Of a stretch of DNA of 12,450 bases, positions 1 through 6,483 are shown piece after piece (position 1 is the stretch's first letter; each line of letters begins with the position of its first letter). Position numbers and translations under genes: made by a program. The notes below the pieces were generated by a model, which was given only the letters and a program-made list of their open reading frames with translations, searched no databases and was not told where the DNA came from. The DNA comes from JBGZFC01 sp964346495 (GTDB lineage: Bacteria > Bacteroidota > Bacteroidia > Bacteroidales > Dysgonomonadaceae): NCBI GenBank assembly GCA_964346495.1, contig CAYFUW010000063.1:1-12450 (forward strand), read 5' to 3'.

Positions 1-9
1 AATATTTCT

Positions 10-126
10 ACTAAGGTTTTTGGTATAAAATAAGGTTTAATAATATAAATAATATAAAAACCTTATTCAGTTTCAAATAACCTTAGTAACTATAATAAAC
101 AGATGAATTTTACCTTATTACCTTAT
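10..126. repeat. Nested inverted repeats plus tandem TACCTTAT
   Basis: ACTAAGGTT (10-18) is the exact reverse complement of AACCTTAGT (79-87). Nested inside it, ATAAGGTTT (30-38) is the exact reverse complement of AAACCTTAT (58-66). TACCTTAT then occurs twice in tandem (111-118, 119-126). All six elements share the core AAGGT/ACCTT on one strand or the other. This could be a set of regulator half-sites, a cruciform, or the terminal part of a small element cut by the window edge. Function is not known to me. Confidence 0.55.
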
Positions 127-214
127 TTTGTATTTTAAAAAAAGCTATCAAAAGTTGAATGAAAACAAGCATCATTTATCTTGTACCCTTAACCACAAAA
201 ATAAATCGTTATTT

Positions 215-251
215 CTTAGCGCTCTTAGCGAAACACTTTGCGTTCTTAGCG
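215..251. repeat. CTTAGCG repeat cluster
   Basis: The heptamer CTTAGCG occurs at 215-221, 224-230 and 245-251, with the variant CTTTGCG at 236-242, giving unit spacings of 9, 12 and 9 bases. From memory, similar CTTAGCG/CTTTGCG strings recur in intergenic DNA of other Bacteroidetes, which would make this a dispersed repeat rather than a local operator. That recollection was not checked here. Confidence 0.55.
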
Positions 252-280
252 AGAAACAATTCGCAGCAATCAACAATAAT

Positions 281-302
281 GAGACGCGGCGTGCCACGTC
301 TC
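281..302. repeat. GAGACG...CGTCTC palindromic repeat
   Basis: The arms GAGACGCGGC (281-290) and GCCACGTCTC (293-302) are reverse complements with one mismatch and only two bases between them, so the unit is an almost perfect 22-base palindrome. It is GC-rich in an AT-rich setting. Palindromes of the GAGACG...CGTCTC type are, as I remember, common dispersed intergenic elements in Bacteroidetes and some other phyla. It has no visible link to the neighbouring genes. Confidence 0.6.
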
Positions 303-473
303 TACGATTCTTCGATGAAAAAGTCTGCAAATTCCTAATAATTATATACTTAACAAGTACCCCGAACCCCGTAACACGTACCTACTACTCACTCCAAGCT
401 ACACACTACATGCTCAAAGTCTCTCATTCACCCGCTATCGCACGAAGTGCATATCTTGCGAAGCAACTATCAA

Positions 474-508
474 AATTGTTCATTGCGTTTATGTTTTTAT
501 GAACAATT
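474..508 (-). terminator. Possible terminator of the TrhA cluster
   Basis: A perfect 10-base inverted repeat, AATTGTTCAT (474-483) and ATGAACAATT (499-508), surrounds a 15-base loop and begins 15 bases past the TrhA stop codon. Read on the minus strand it is followed only by a short T-containing stretch (TTTGATAG). The stem is AT-rich and the T-tract poor, so this is a weak terminator at best, but its position fits the end of the four-gene unit. Confidence 0.4.
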
Positions 509-523
509 CGGATTACAACTAAT

Positions 524-1180
524 TTACAAGGGAATTAAATAAGCCGAAACAATATGACTTGCCAATCCCAAAAGCACAAAAATATGAAATATAGCATGTG
601 CAAACTCACGATTGGCTGTTGCGTAAATAAATGCTCCGATAATATAAAACAGTCCACCTGCAATAAGCCACCAAATCACATCAATGCAATTTTTTTCATT
701 GGCAGTATCAATAAGAGGTTTAAAAGCGATAAGTACAACTAAACCCATAGATACGTAAGAGGCGGTTTTTAAGTGGCTGTTTTTCTTTAGTTTGCCGAAA
801 CTTTCAATAATGCCTATTATTGCGATAACCCAAACCAATCCGAAAAGTAACCATCCCCATAAACTTGTCTCACGTAAAAGGATGAGTGTAAATGGAGAAT
901 AGCTCGCCGCGATAAGCAGATATATGCTTGCAAAGTCAAAATGTCGCAATAGTGCTTTGATTTTTGGTCTTTTTGCAAAATGGTATAGGGTTGACGACAA
1001 CATGCATGTTATCATTCCGAAACCAAAAATAGAGTAGGCTACAATAGCCCAATTATTGGTGGCAATTATAGCTCTGCGTAGCAATAGAATAGTTGCAACT
1101 ACTGCCAAAATAGCACCAATTGCATGAGTGATGTAGTTGGCACGTTCTTCACGGGTAGTATAAAAAACTTCATTTTTCAT
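524..1180 (-). CDS. trhA: TrhA / hemolysin III family membrane protein
   Basis: This 218-residue protein belongs to the bacterial PAQR-related hemolysin III (TrhA, YqfA) family of seven-helix inner-membrane proteins. Visible family signs are EERANYITHAIGA at 11-23, SSTLYHF at 62-68, Asp82 in the FDFASIY segment, SYSPFT at 93-98, and HAIFH at 195-199 in the last helix. His67, Asp82, His195 and His199 correspond to the metal site expected from PAQR structures. Length is normal for the family. Some members are linked to membrane energetics or fluidity; the true activity is poorly defined, and 'hemolysin' is a historical name. The ATG overlaps the TAA of the upstream DUF3784 gene by one base (TAATG), implying translational coupling. 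I am confident of the family but not of the physiological role. Confidence 0.93.
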   Translation of the reverse strand: MKNEVFYTTREERANYITHAIGAILAVVATILLLRRAIIATNNWAIVAYSIFGFGMITCMLSSTLYHFAKRPKIKALLRHFDFASIYLLIAASYSPFTLILLRETSLWGWLLFGLVWVIAIIGIIESFGKLKKNSHLKTASYVSMGLVVLIAFKPLIDTANEKNCIDVIWWLIAGGLFYIIGAFIYATANREFAHAIFHIFVLLGLASHIVSAYLIPL

Positions 1181-1485
1181 TAATTGTTTCTATTTCGATT
1201 TTTAAGGCTATATTTCTGTCCACCAATCAACAAATAGATAACACCACCAAATAGAATAATACCGAAAGCCCAATTCCACGACAATAAAAAACAGAAAATT
1301 ATAACACTCAATCCCATTACTATAAAAACATTGCGCAAAAAAGTGGAAAAGCCTTTAATATCAACGTTTTTTTTCTGCTCTTTTGTCATCGTGTTGTATC
1401 CGGCAATTAATATCGGTACTCTTTTTAGCAAAAAGCCAAGAACGATTATGCCTATTCCGTAATAAAGGTAAGTGAAATAATTCAT
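1180..1485 (-). CDS. DUF3784 family small membrane protein
   Basis: A 101-residue membrane protein with three probable helices: about 6-24, 52-70 and 72-88. The segment LIAGYNTMTKEQKKNVD (26-42) between helices 1 and 2 is the hallmark I associate with DUF3784 (a conserved IAGYNTM followed by a Lys-rich, acidic stretch). The basic C-terminal tail (KNRNRNN) is probably cytoplasmic. No biochemical function is known to me for this family. It starts 6 bases after the stop codon of the HEPN gene and its own stop overlaps the start of trhA, so it is very likely cotranscribed with both. Without the motif it would only be callable as a small hydrophobic protein. Confidence 0.85.
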   Translation of the reverse strand: MNYFTYLYYGIGIIVLGFLLKRVPILIAGYNTMTKEQKKNVDIKGFSTFLRNVFIVMGLSVIIFCFLLSWNWAFGIILFGGVIYLLIGGQKYSLKNRNRNN

Positions 1486-1491
1486 ATGAGA

Positions 1492-1896
1492 TTATTTATT
1501 CAAAAAGGTGTCTATTTCTTGAATAAAGTCTTGTGACATTTTCAACAAGGCGTTTACTGTTTCTGCATCAAAAGAAATAAAATCATCATAATCGCTTGTT
1601 ATCCTTTCATTAAAGATTTGAGAATAAAATCTGCCGGACTCTTTGGAAATTTTATTAGTAGCGATAAAATGAAGTCCAAACATTTGCTTTACGCCAGAGT
1701 GAGTATGTGCGTTGATATTTTCTTTCACGAGTAAAGCATTTACAGCATAATAGCAAGCATAATATAAGCGATTAACTGCTGAATTTAAAAAGCCTAACTT
1801 AATAACTTCTTCGGATTCATGAAGCATGTCTTTTGCTCTTTGGATTCTGTATTTAATTAAGGCTTCACGACTTTGCTTGTCAAGTTGTTGTTTCAT
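1492..1896 (-). CDS. HEPN domain protein of an MNT-HEPN pair
   Basis: A 134-residue, mostly helical HEPN domain protein (PF05168-like). Recognisable parts are NSAVNRLYYACYYAVNALL (38-56), NAHTHSGV (62-69) and R98 with the SDYDD segment (101-105), as in HEPN partners of minimal nucleotidyltransferases. HEPN toxins usually carry R-x4-6-H for RNA cleavage. Here Arg43 is followed at the expected distance by Tyr50 instead of His, so RNase activity is uncertain. I chose the ATG at 1896 because it overlaps the MNT stop codon as ATGA, a standard arrangement for these pairs; an upstream in-frame start at 1959 would add 21 residues lying inside the MNT gene and unlike the domain. By analogy with HepT/MntA, this would be the toxin or toxin-derived partner; that role is inference. 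Confidence 0.88.
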   Translation of the reverse strand: MKQQLDKQSREALIKYRIQRAKDMLHESEEVIKLGFLNSAVNRLYYACYYAVNALLVKENINAHTHSGVKQMFGLHFIATNKISKESGRFYSQIFNERITSDYDDFISFDAETVNALLKMSQDFIQEIDTFLNK

Positions 1897-2210
1897 AATG
1901 GTATTCCTTCTTGTTGAACATTTAAATAGAAAGGTGTTTTGAAAGGACGATTTTCCCATTCATGCCGAGCGAATATAAGAGGACTAACCGATATTTGCTC
2001 TTTTAACTCAATATCGTATAAAATATTGTATATGTGAGTTTTAGTGTCGAAGTCAACCTTTTCTTTATCGAGCAAAATCAGTATATCAATGTCGGAGTTG
2101 TCCGTAGCATCGCCACGAGCTTGTGAGCCGTACAATATTACGGATGCGTCAGGAAATTCCTTCTTTATTTCCGCATTTATTTCATATACTATTTTTTCCC
2201 TACCTGCCAT
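1893..2210 (-). CDS. MNT-type minimal nucleotidyltransferase
   Basis: A 105-residue minimal nucleotidyltransferase of the DNA polymerase beta superfamily. The signature GS-x10-D-x-D is intact: Gly28-Ser29 in LYGSQARGD, then Asp40 and Asp42 in NSDIDILILL. These residues bind metal and nucleotide. In studied HepT/MntA systems the MNT protein adds AMP to a Tyr of the HEPN toxin and neutralises it, which is the presumed role here. The stop overlaps the HEPN start by four bases. I prefer the ATG at 2210 (MAGREK); an in-frame ATG at 2225 would add only MYFCN. A promoter candidate immediately upstream would put transcription initiation close to 2210, which also argues against the longer form. Length is normal for the family. 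Confidence 0.9.
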   Translation of the reverse strand: MAGREKIVYEINAEIKKEFPDASVILYGSQARGDATDNSDIDILILLDKEKVDFDTKTHIYNILYDIELKEQISVSPLIFARHEWENRPFKTPFYLNVQQEGIPL

Positions 2211-2214
2211 ATTA

Positions 2215-2248
2215 CAAAAATACAAAAAATCTCCTTATTATCTGTCAA
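2215..2248 (-). promoter_or_regulatory. Candidate promoter of the MNT-HEPN cluster
   Basis: On the minus strand, TTGACA (2248-2243) is followed after 20 bases by TATTTTTG (2222-2215), which fits the Bacteroidetes -33 / TAnnTTTG -7 pattern. The -7 box ends only four bases before the ATG at 2210, so the transcript would be leaderless or nearly so. The -33 element lies inside the palindrome at 2239-2259. This is pattern matching only. Confidence 0.45.
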
Positions 2249-2259
2249 TTCGTCAGATA
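2239..2259. promoter_or_regulatory. Palindromic operator candidate, clpB/MNT divergence
   Basis: TATCTGTCA (2239-2247), the spacer ATT, and CGTCAGATA (2251-2259) form a 21-base imperfect palindrome: seven of nine arm positions are complementary and the outer six (TATCTG/CAGATA) are perfect. It lies between the divergent MNT and clpB genes, covers the candidate -33 box of MNT, and is centred about 20 bases upstream of the -24 element of the clpB promoter. It looks like a binding site for a dimeric regulator. The regulator is unknown. Confidence 0.55.
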
Positions 2260-2266
2260 TTTTCAC

Positions 2267-2283
2267 TTGGCAAGAAGTTTGCC
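2267..2283 (+). promoter_or_regulatory. Sigma-54 (-24/-12) type promoter of clpB
   Basis: TTGGCA (2267-2272), five bases, then TTTGC (2278-2282). The GG at 2269-2270 and the GC at 2281-2282 are separated by exactly ten bases, the invariant spacing of RpoN promoters (TGGCAC-N5-TTGC). GGCAA/TTGCC also form a small inverted repeat, which could be coincidence. The start of transcription would be near 2293-2294, leaving a leader of roughly 113 bases before the clpB ATG. No standard TAnnTTTG box is as convincing in this interval. Confidence 0.6.
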
Positions 2284-2406
2284 TTTTAATAGGTAGAAAT
2301 AAAATACAAGAAACAAGACTTGACGAAAAAGTCTATCAGTCTAAAAGTCTTTAATCGTCTGTCTTTCTTCTTGTTTCTAATGTCTAAAATAAAAAAACAC
2401 AGCAAT

Positions 2407-4995
2407 ATGAATTTTAATAACTTTACAATAAAGGCACAGGAAGCCGTACAAAAATCGATTGAACTTGCGCAAGGCAACAATCAGCAAATGATTGAACCGG
2501 TACACCTGTTGAAAGGTGTGATGTTGGTAGGCGAAAATGTTACCAATTTTTTATTTCAAAAACTAGGCGTGAATATCGCTTCGTTGCAAAAAAATATCGA
2601 CAAAGAGATTGAGTCGTGTCCGCGAGTATCGGGTGGAGAGCCAATGCTCAGCCGAACATCCAATTCCGTTTTTACGAAAGCATCCGATTTGGCAGGAAAA
2701 ATGGGCGACCAATATGTTTCGTTGGAACATCTGTTGTTGGCACTTCTAATGGAAGGCGGTAAGGCTTCCGATTTGATGAAAACTGCCGGAGTTTCGCAAC
2801 CACAATTAGAAAAAGCGATACAGGAGCTACGCAAAGGTGAAAATGTTACAAGTCAATCTGCCGAAGATACCTATCAGGCATTGAGTAAATATGCAGTTAA
2901 TCTGAACGATAGAGCAAGAGAAGGCAAACTCGACCCGGTTATCGGGCGTGACGAGGAGATTCGTCGTGTGCTGCAAATTTTGAGTCGTCGCACAAAAAAT
3001 AATCCTATTCTTATCGGCGAACCGGGAACGGGTAAAACCGCCATTGCAGAAGGTTTGGCTCATCGAATTATTCGTGGCGACGTTCCAGAAAATCTTAAAA
3101 CCAAGGAGCTTTACTCGTTGGATATGGGAGCACTGATTGCAGGTGCGAAATATAAAGGCGAATTTGAAGAGCGTTTGAAATCGGTTGTGAATGAGGTAGT
3201 AAAATCCGAAGGAGAGATAATTCTCTTTATCGACGAAATTCATACATTGGTTGGTGCCGGAAAAAGCGAAGGAGCGATGGATGCTGCGAACATTCTGAAA
3301 CCTGCATTGGCTCGTGGCGAGTTGCGCTCTATCGGAGCAACAACGTTGGATGAGTATCAGAAATATTTCGAGAAAGATAAAGCGTTGGAGCGTCGTTTCC
3401 AAACGGTTATAGTAGATGAACCGACAGAAGCGGATTCAATTTCCATTCTTCGAGGATTGAAAGAGAAGTACGAAAATCACCATAAAGTTCGTATTAAAGA
3501 TGAGGCTATTATCGCTGCGGTGCAACTTTCGCACCGATATATTTCCGACCGTTTTCTTCCCGATAAAGCTATCGACCTGATGGATGAAGCAGCTGCCAAA
3601 TTGAGAATGGAGGTAAATTCCGTTCCGGAAGAGTTGGACGAAATAATGCGTCGTGTAAAACAACTCGAGATTGAACGAGAAGCAATTCGAAGAGAAAACG
3701 ACACACAAAAAGAGGAGGAACTAACGAAGCAGATTGAGGACTTGCGCGAAGAGGAGACAGTTATGAAAGCTCGTTGGCAATCGGAAAAAGAGCTTATCAA
3801 TCAGATTCAACAAAATAAAATCGATATAGAGAACGCCAAATTTGAAGCCGAAAGAGCCGAGCGTGAAGGCGATTACGGTAAAGTTGCCGAGTTGCGTTAC
3901 GGAAAAATCAAGGAGAAAGAGGCTGAAATTGAGCGTATAAAGCAACAGCTTCACGAAACGCAAGGCGGAAAAGCGATGATTAAAGAGGAGGTTGATGCGG
4001 ACGATATTGCCGATGTGGTAGCTCGCTGGACAGGAATTCCCGTTTCGAAAATGCTGCAAAGCGAACGAGAAAAACTGCTCAATTTGGAAGAGGAACTTCA
4101 CAAACGTGTAGTGGGACAAGATGAGGCAATTACTGCGGTGTCGGATGCTGTTCGCAGAAATCGCGCAGGATTGAGCGACCCGAAACGTCCCGTTGGCTCG
4201 TTTATCTTTTTGGGAACGACCGGAGTTGGTAAAACCGAGTTGGCTAAAGCGTTGGCGGATTATCTGTTCGACGATGAAAATATGATGACTCGCATCGATA
4301 TGAGCGAATATCAGGAAAAATTCAGTGCAACACGTCTTATCGGAGCACCTCCCGGATACGTTGGCTACGACGAAGGCGGACAGTTGACGGAAGCTATCAG
4401 GAGAAAACCATACTCTGTAGTACTTTTCGACGAGATTGAGAAAGCACATCCCGATGTGTTCAATATCTTGTTGCAAGTGCTCGACGATGGTCGATTGACC
4501 GACAACAAGGGTAGGGTGGTGAATTTCAAAAACACGATAATTATTATGACTTCGAATATGGGTTCAGGTCTGATTCGTGAGAATTTCGAGAAAATTACCG
4601 AACATAATCGGGAAGAAGTTATTGAAAACACCAAAAATATGGTGTTGGATATGTTGAAGAAGAATATTCGTCCCGAGTTCCTGAACCGAATTGACGATAT
4701 TATCATGTTCTCGCCGCTCAAATTGGACGAGATAGCAGAAATTGTTCGTATTCAACTCAATAGTGTTGCTCGTATGTTGCAAAGCAACGGAATCGAATTG
4801 CAGTATACCGATGAAGCGGTTGATGCTATCGCTCGTGCAGGATACGATCCCGAGTTTGGTGCACGTCCCGTGAAACGAGTTATTCAACGTCAGATACTCA
4901 ACCAATTGTCGAAAGATATTTTGGGTGGTGTGGTAGATAAATCGAGTCCGATTGTGATTGATGCTGACAATGACAGAGTGTTCTTTAAGAATTGA
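2407..4995 (+). CDS. clpB: ClpB ATP-dependent protein disaggregase
   Basis: This 862-residue Hsp100 AAA+ chaperone threads aggregated proteins through a hexameric pore, working with DnaK/DnaJ/GrpE in the cytoplasm. In order: the Clp N-domain (about 1-145); AAA-1 with Walker A GEPGTGKT (204-211) and Walker B ending D276-E277; the Glu/Arg/Lys-rich coiled-coil middle domain (about 405-525) that marks ClpB and separates it from ClpA/ClpC; AAA-2 with Walker A GTTGVGKT (603-610) and Walker B D675-E676; and the C-terminal D2-small domain with FGARPVKR. All catalytic residues are present and length matches the family. The ATG at 2407 (MNFNNFTIKAQEAV) is the typical start; reading further upstream to a TTG at 2320 adds residues with no homology signature. 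It stands alone, with a sigma-54-like promoter upstream and a strong terminator downstream. Confidence 0.98.
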   Translation: MNFNNFTIKAQEAVQKSIELAQGNNQQMIEPVHLLKGVMLVGENVTNFLFQKLGVNIASLQKNIDKEIESCPRVSGGEPMLSRTSNSVFTKASDLAGKMGDQYVSLEHLLLALLMEGGKASDLMKTAGVSQPQLEKAIQELRKGENVTSQSAEDTYQALSKYAVNLNDRAREGKLDPVIGRDEEIRRVLQILSRRTKNNPILIGEPGTGKTAIAEGLAHRIIRGDVPENLKTKELYSLDMGALIAGAKYKGEFEERLKSVVNEVVKSEGEIILFIDEIHTLVGAGKSEGAMDAANILKPALARGELRSIGATTLDEYQKYFEKDKALERRFQTVIVDEPTEADSISILRGLKEKYENHHKVRIKDEAIIAAVQLSHRYISDRFLPDKAIDLMDEAAAKLRMEVNSVPEELDEIMRRVKQLEIEREAIRRENDTQKEEELTKQIEDLREEETVMKARWQSEKELINQIQQNKIDIENAKFEAERAEREGDYGKVAELRYGKIKEKEAEIERIKQQLHETQGGKAMIKEEVDADDIADVVARWTGIPVSKMLQSEREKLLNLEEELHKRVVGQDEAITAVSDAVRRNRAGLSDPKRPVGSFIFLGTTGVGKTELAKALADYLFDDENMMTRIDMSEYQEKFSATRLIGAPPGYVGYDEGGQLTEAIRRKPYSVVLFDEIEKAHPDVFNILLQVLDDGRLTDNKGRVVNFKNTIIIMTSNMGSGLIRENFEKITEHNREEVIENTKNMVLDMLKKNIRPEFLNRIDDIIMFSPLKLDEIAEIVRIQLNSVARMLQSNGIELQYTDEAVDAIARAGYDPEFGARPVKRVIQRQILNQLSKDILGGVVDKSSPIVIDADNDRVFFKN

Positions 4996-5031
4996 TATAG
5001 ATTAAATTGCAAAGTAGTTTTCATTAAAAAG

Positions 5032-5065
5032 AAAAAACTCAGGAAAATTTTTCCTGAGTTTTTTT
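5032..5065. terminator. Bidirectional terminator, clpB / GH57
   Basis: The stem CTCAGGAAAA (5038-5047) pairs with TTTTCCTGAG (5049-5058). It is flanked by an A-run (5032-5037) on the left and a T-run (5059-5065) on the right, so either strand gives a hairpin followed by U residues. It sits between the converging clpB (ends 4995) and GH57 (ends 5106) genes and should stop both transcripts. Confidence 0.9.
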
Positions 5066-5105
5066 ATTTATAACTCGATAATCGAGTGTTTACAATATCA
5101 GTTTA

Positions 5106-6452
5106 TTACTTTTTTGTTGAAGAAGCTTTAGTTGATGTTTTTTTTACCAACTTTTCTTCATTTTCTCTTGTAACTTTTTTCAATTCAGTTTGAAGTCTCT
5201 TGATTTCAATATTCTGGTTGTGAATTGTTTGTAGTAGAGAGTTGAGCTCTTCATTATCAACAGTATCCGGGAATTGTGCGTTTACTCTGCCAATAAAATC
5301 GCTTAACACGTTCATATAGTTATTAAACGCATCGTATGGCGATTGATATGGGCTGAAATTGCTTTGTGCCGAACCTGTTGAGAAGTGTTTGGTTGACATG
5401 TAGTGGAAGTGGTCGCTTGTTTGCAGATACAGCCAATCTTTCTTCAATCCGCGGTCGTTGCTCAAGCGAACTCGTTCACCAACTTTGTACAATGTTTCGA
5501 ATGCACCTGTCTGAAGGGTGTTACCTAACCATGCACTTAAATCACGCTCTTCACCTTCCCAAGAAATAGGATTAGGTACTGAAACTTTTCCAACAGGTTT
5601 ATGTTTTTCGAAAATCTCACTTGGGGTAGCAAATCCAATCTCTTTTTCTAATGCGTAATGTGGAATAGCTTTCATAAATTCAAAAATTCCGGTGTGAGAT
5701 GGATGCATGTTACCAAATACTTCGTAGTTGATAAAAATGTTGAAAATCTCTTCCTGTGGTGAAGTGTTTGCAATCCATGAAACAAACTTGTCGGCAGTTA
5801 ACGGGTACTCTTTCCACGAGAAATCGGAGAATCTGAAAGATATATCTTCACTAAACTGAGTGTTTTTGAGAAGTAAATTCAGTTTAGGCTGTTCTACAGA
5901 TTGATATACATAGTTTGGACTCTTCCATCCCATAACGTGTCTTGCTCCTTCGGTTATCATTTTGTCGTAACCCATTTCGTACACCATGTTGCCTATCTCG
6001 TCTGAATAGATAAGCTCACTATTACGTACCACTTTAGGTTTTTGACCAAACAACATCTCAATTCTTTCTGAATGATGCTTAATTTGATTCTTAAACTCTA
6101 ACGGATCCTCCATGCAAGCCAGCGAGTGAGCATACGTTTCGGTTAGAAACTCTACGCATCCGGTTCGACTTAGCTCTTTTAGTCCGTCCATTACCTCTGG
6201 TGTATATATTTCCATCTGGTCTAATGCTGTACCCGATATAGAAAAAGCAATTTTAAATTGTCCTTTATATTGGTTTATCAGGTCAAGCATCATTCTGTTT
6301 GCGGGAATATATGACTTTGCCGCGATTTGTCGCATTATCTCCTCGTTTGAGTAGTCATCGTAGTAATAATGGTCTCTTCCAATATTGAAAAAACGATATC
6401 TTTTTAACCTAAACGGTTGATGTATCTGAAAATAAAAGCAAATAGTTTTCAT
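5106..6452 (-). CDS. GH57 alpha-amylase-like protein
   Basis: A 448-residue glycoside hydrolase family 57 protein, last gene of the glycogen cluster. Family landmarks: HQP (11-13), SGTALDQM (73-80), ETYAHSL (105-111), VVRNSELIY (141-149) holding the expected nucleophile Glu146, and INYEVFG (241-247) followed by GIFEFMKAIP. In GH57 alpha-amylases this last region normally reads DYETFG, with Asp as acid/base; here the position is Asn242 (codon AAC, 5727-5729), one base change from Asp. The protein may therefore be an inactive or altered 'amylase-like' member that binds or regulates glucan instead of cutting it. The C terminus (about 400-436) looks like a short coiled coil and ends in a Lys/Thr/Ser-rich tail. 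There is no signal peptide, so it is cytoplasmic, acting on storage glucan. It starts 31 bases after the GT stop. Confidence 0.92.
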   Translation of the reverse strand: MKTICFYFQIHQPFRLKRYRFFNIGRDHYYYDDYSNEEIMRQIAAKSYIPANRMMLDLINQYKGQFKIAFSISGTALDQMEIYTPEVMDGLKELSRTGCVEFLTETYAHSLACMEDPLEFKNQIKHHSERIEMLFGQKPKVVRNSELIYSDEIGNMVYEMGYDKMITEGARHVMGWKSPNYVYQSVEQPKLNLLLKNTQFSEDISFRFSDFSWKEYPLTADKFVSWIANTSPQEEIFNIFINYEVFGNMHPSHTGIFEFMKAIPHYALEKEIGFATPSEIFEKHKPVGKVSVPNPISWEGEERDLSAWLGNTLQTGAFETLYKVGERVRLSNDRGLKKDWLYLQTSDHFHYMSTKHFSTGSAQSNFSPYQSPYDAFNNYMNVLSDFIGRVNAQFPDTVDNEELNSLLQTIHNQNIEIKRLQTELKKVTRENEEKLVKKTSTKASSTKK

Positions 6453-6483
6453 ATTGTTCTAGTTTATTCTGTTTTTTGTTGAT

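Larger units (their letters stand above)
1..523. other. Gene-free left flank with repeats
   Basis: I see no convincing gene in these 523 bases. The one long open stretch (about 128-502 on the plus strand) starts at TTG, has no recognisable domain, and runs straight through the CTTAGCG repeats and the GAGACG palindrome, so I treat it as non-coding. The region holds nested inverted repeats near the left edge, two short dispersed-type repeats and a hairpin just after the TrhA stop codon; each is listed separately. What lies left of position 1 is unknown, so this may be the intergenic tail of an unseen gene. Confidence 0.6.

Noticed and set aside
215..251. CTTAGCG units as a CRISPR array
   Set aside because: The repeats are seven bases, spacing is 9-12 bases, and no spacers of normal length or cas genes are present.
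128..502. Plus-strand open frame of about 124 codons in the left flank
   Set aside because: It starts at TTG, lacks any domain, and passes through the CTTAGCG repeats and the GAGACG palindrome; its composition looks like translated spacer.
524..1180. TrhA as a true haemolysin or virulence factor
   Set aside because: The name is historical; the sequence is an ordinary PAQR-related inner-membrane protein with no sign of a secreted toxin.
2320..2406. In-frame upstream extension of clpB
   Set aside because: It begins at TTG, adds 29 residues unlike the ClpB N-domain, and the ATG at 2407 gives the standard N terminus and length.
3721..4476. Long minus-strand open frame (about 250 codons) inside clpB
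   Set aside because: It lies entirely antisense to a strongly conserved AAA+ gene and has no recognisable domain; it reflects clpB codon use.
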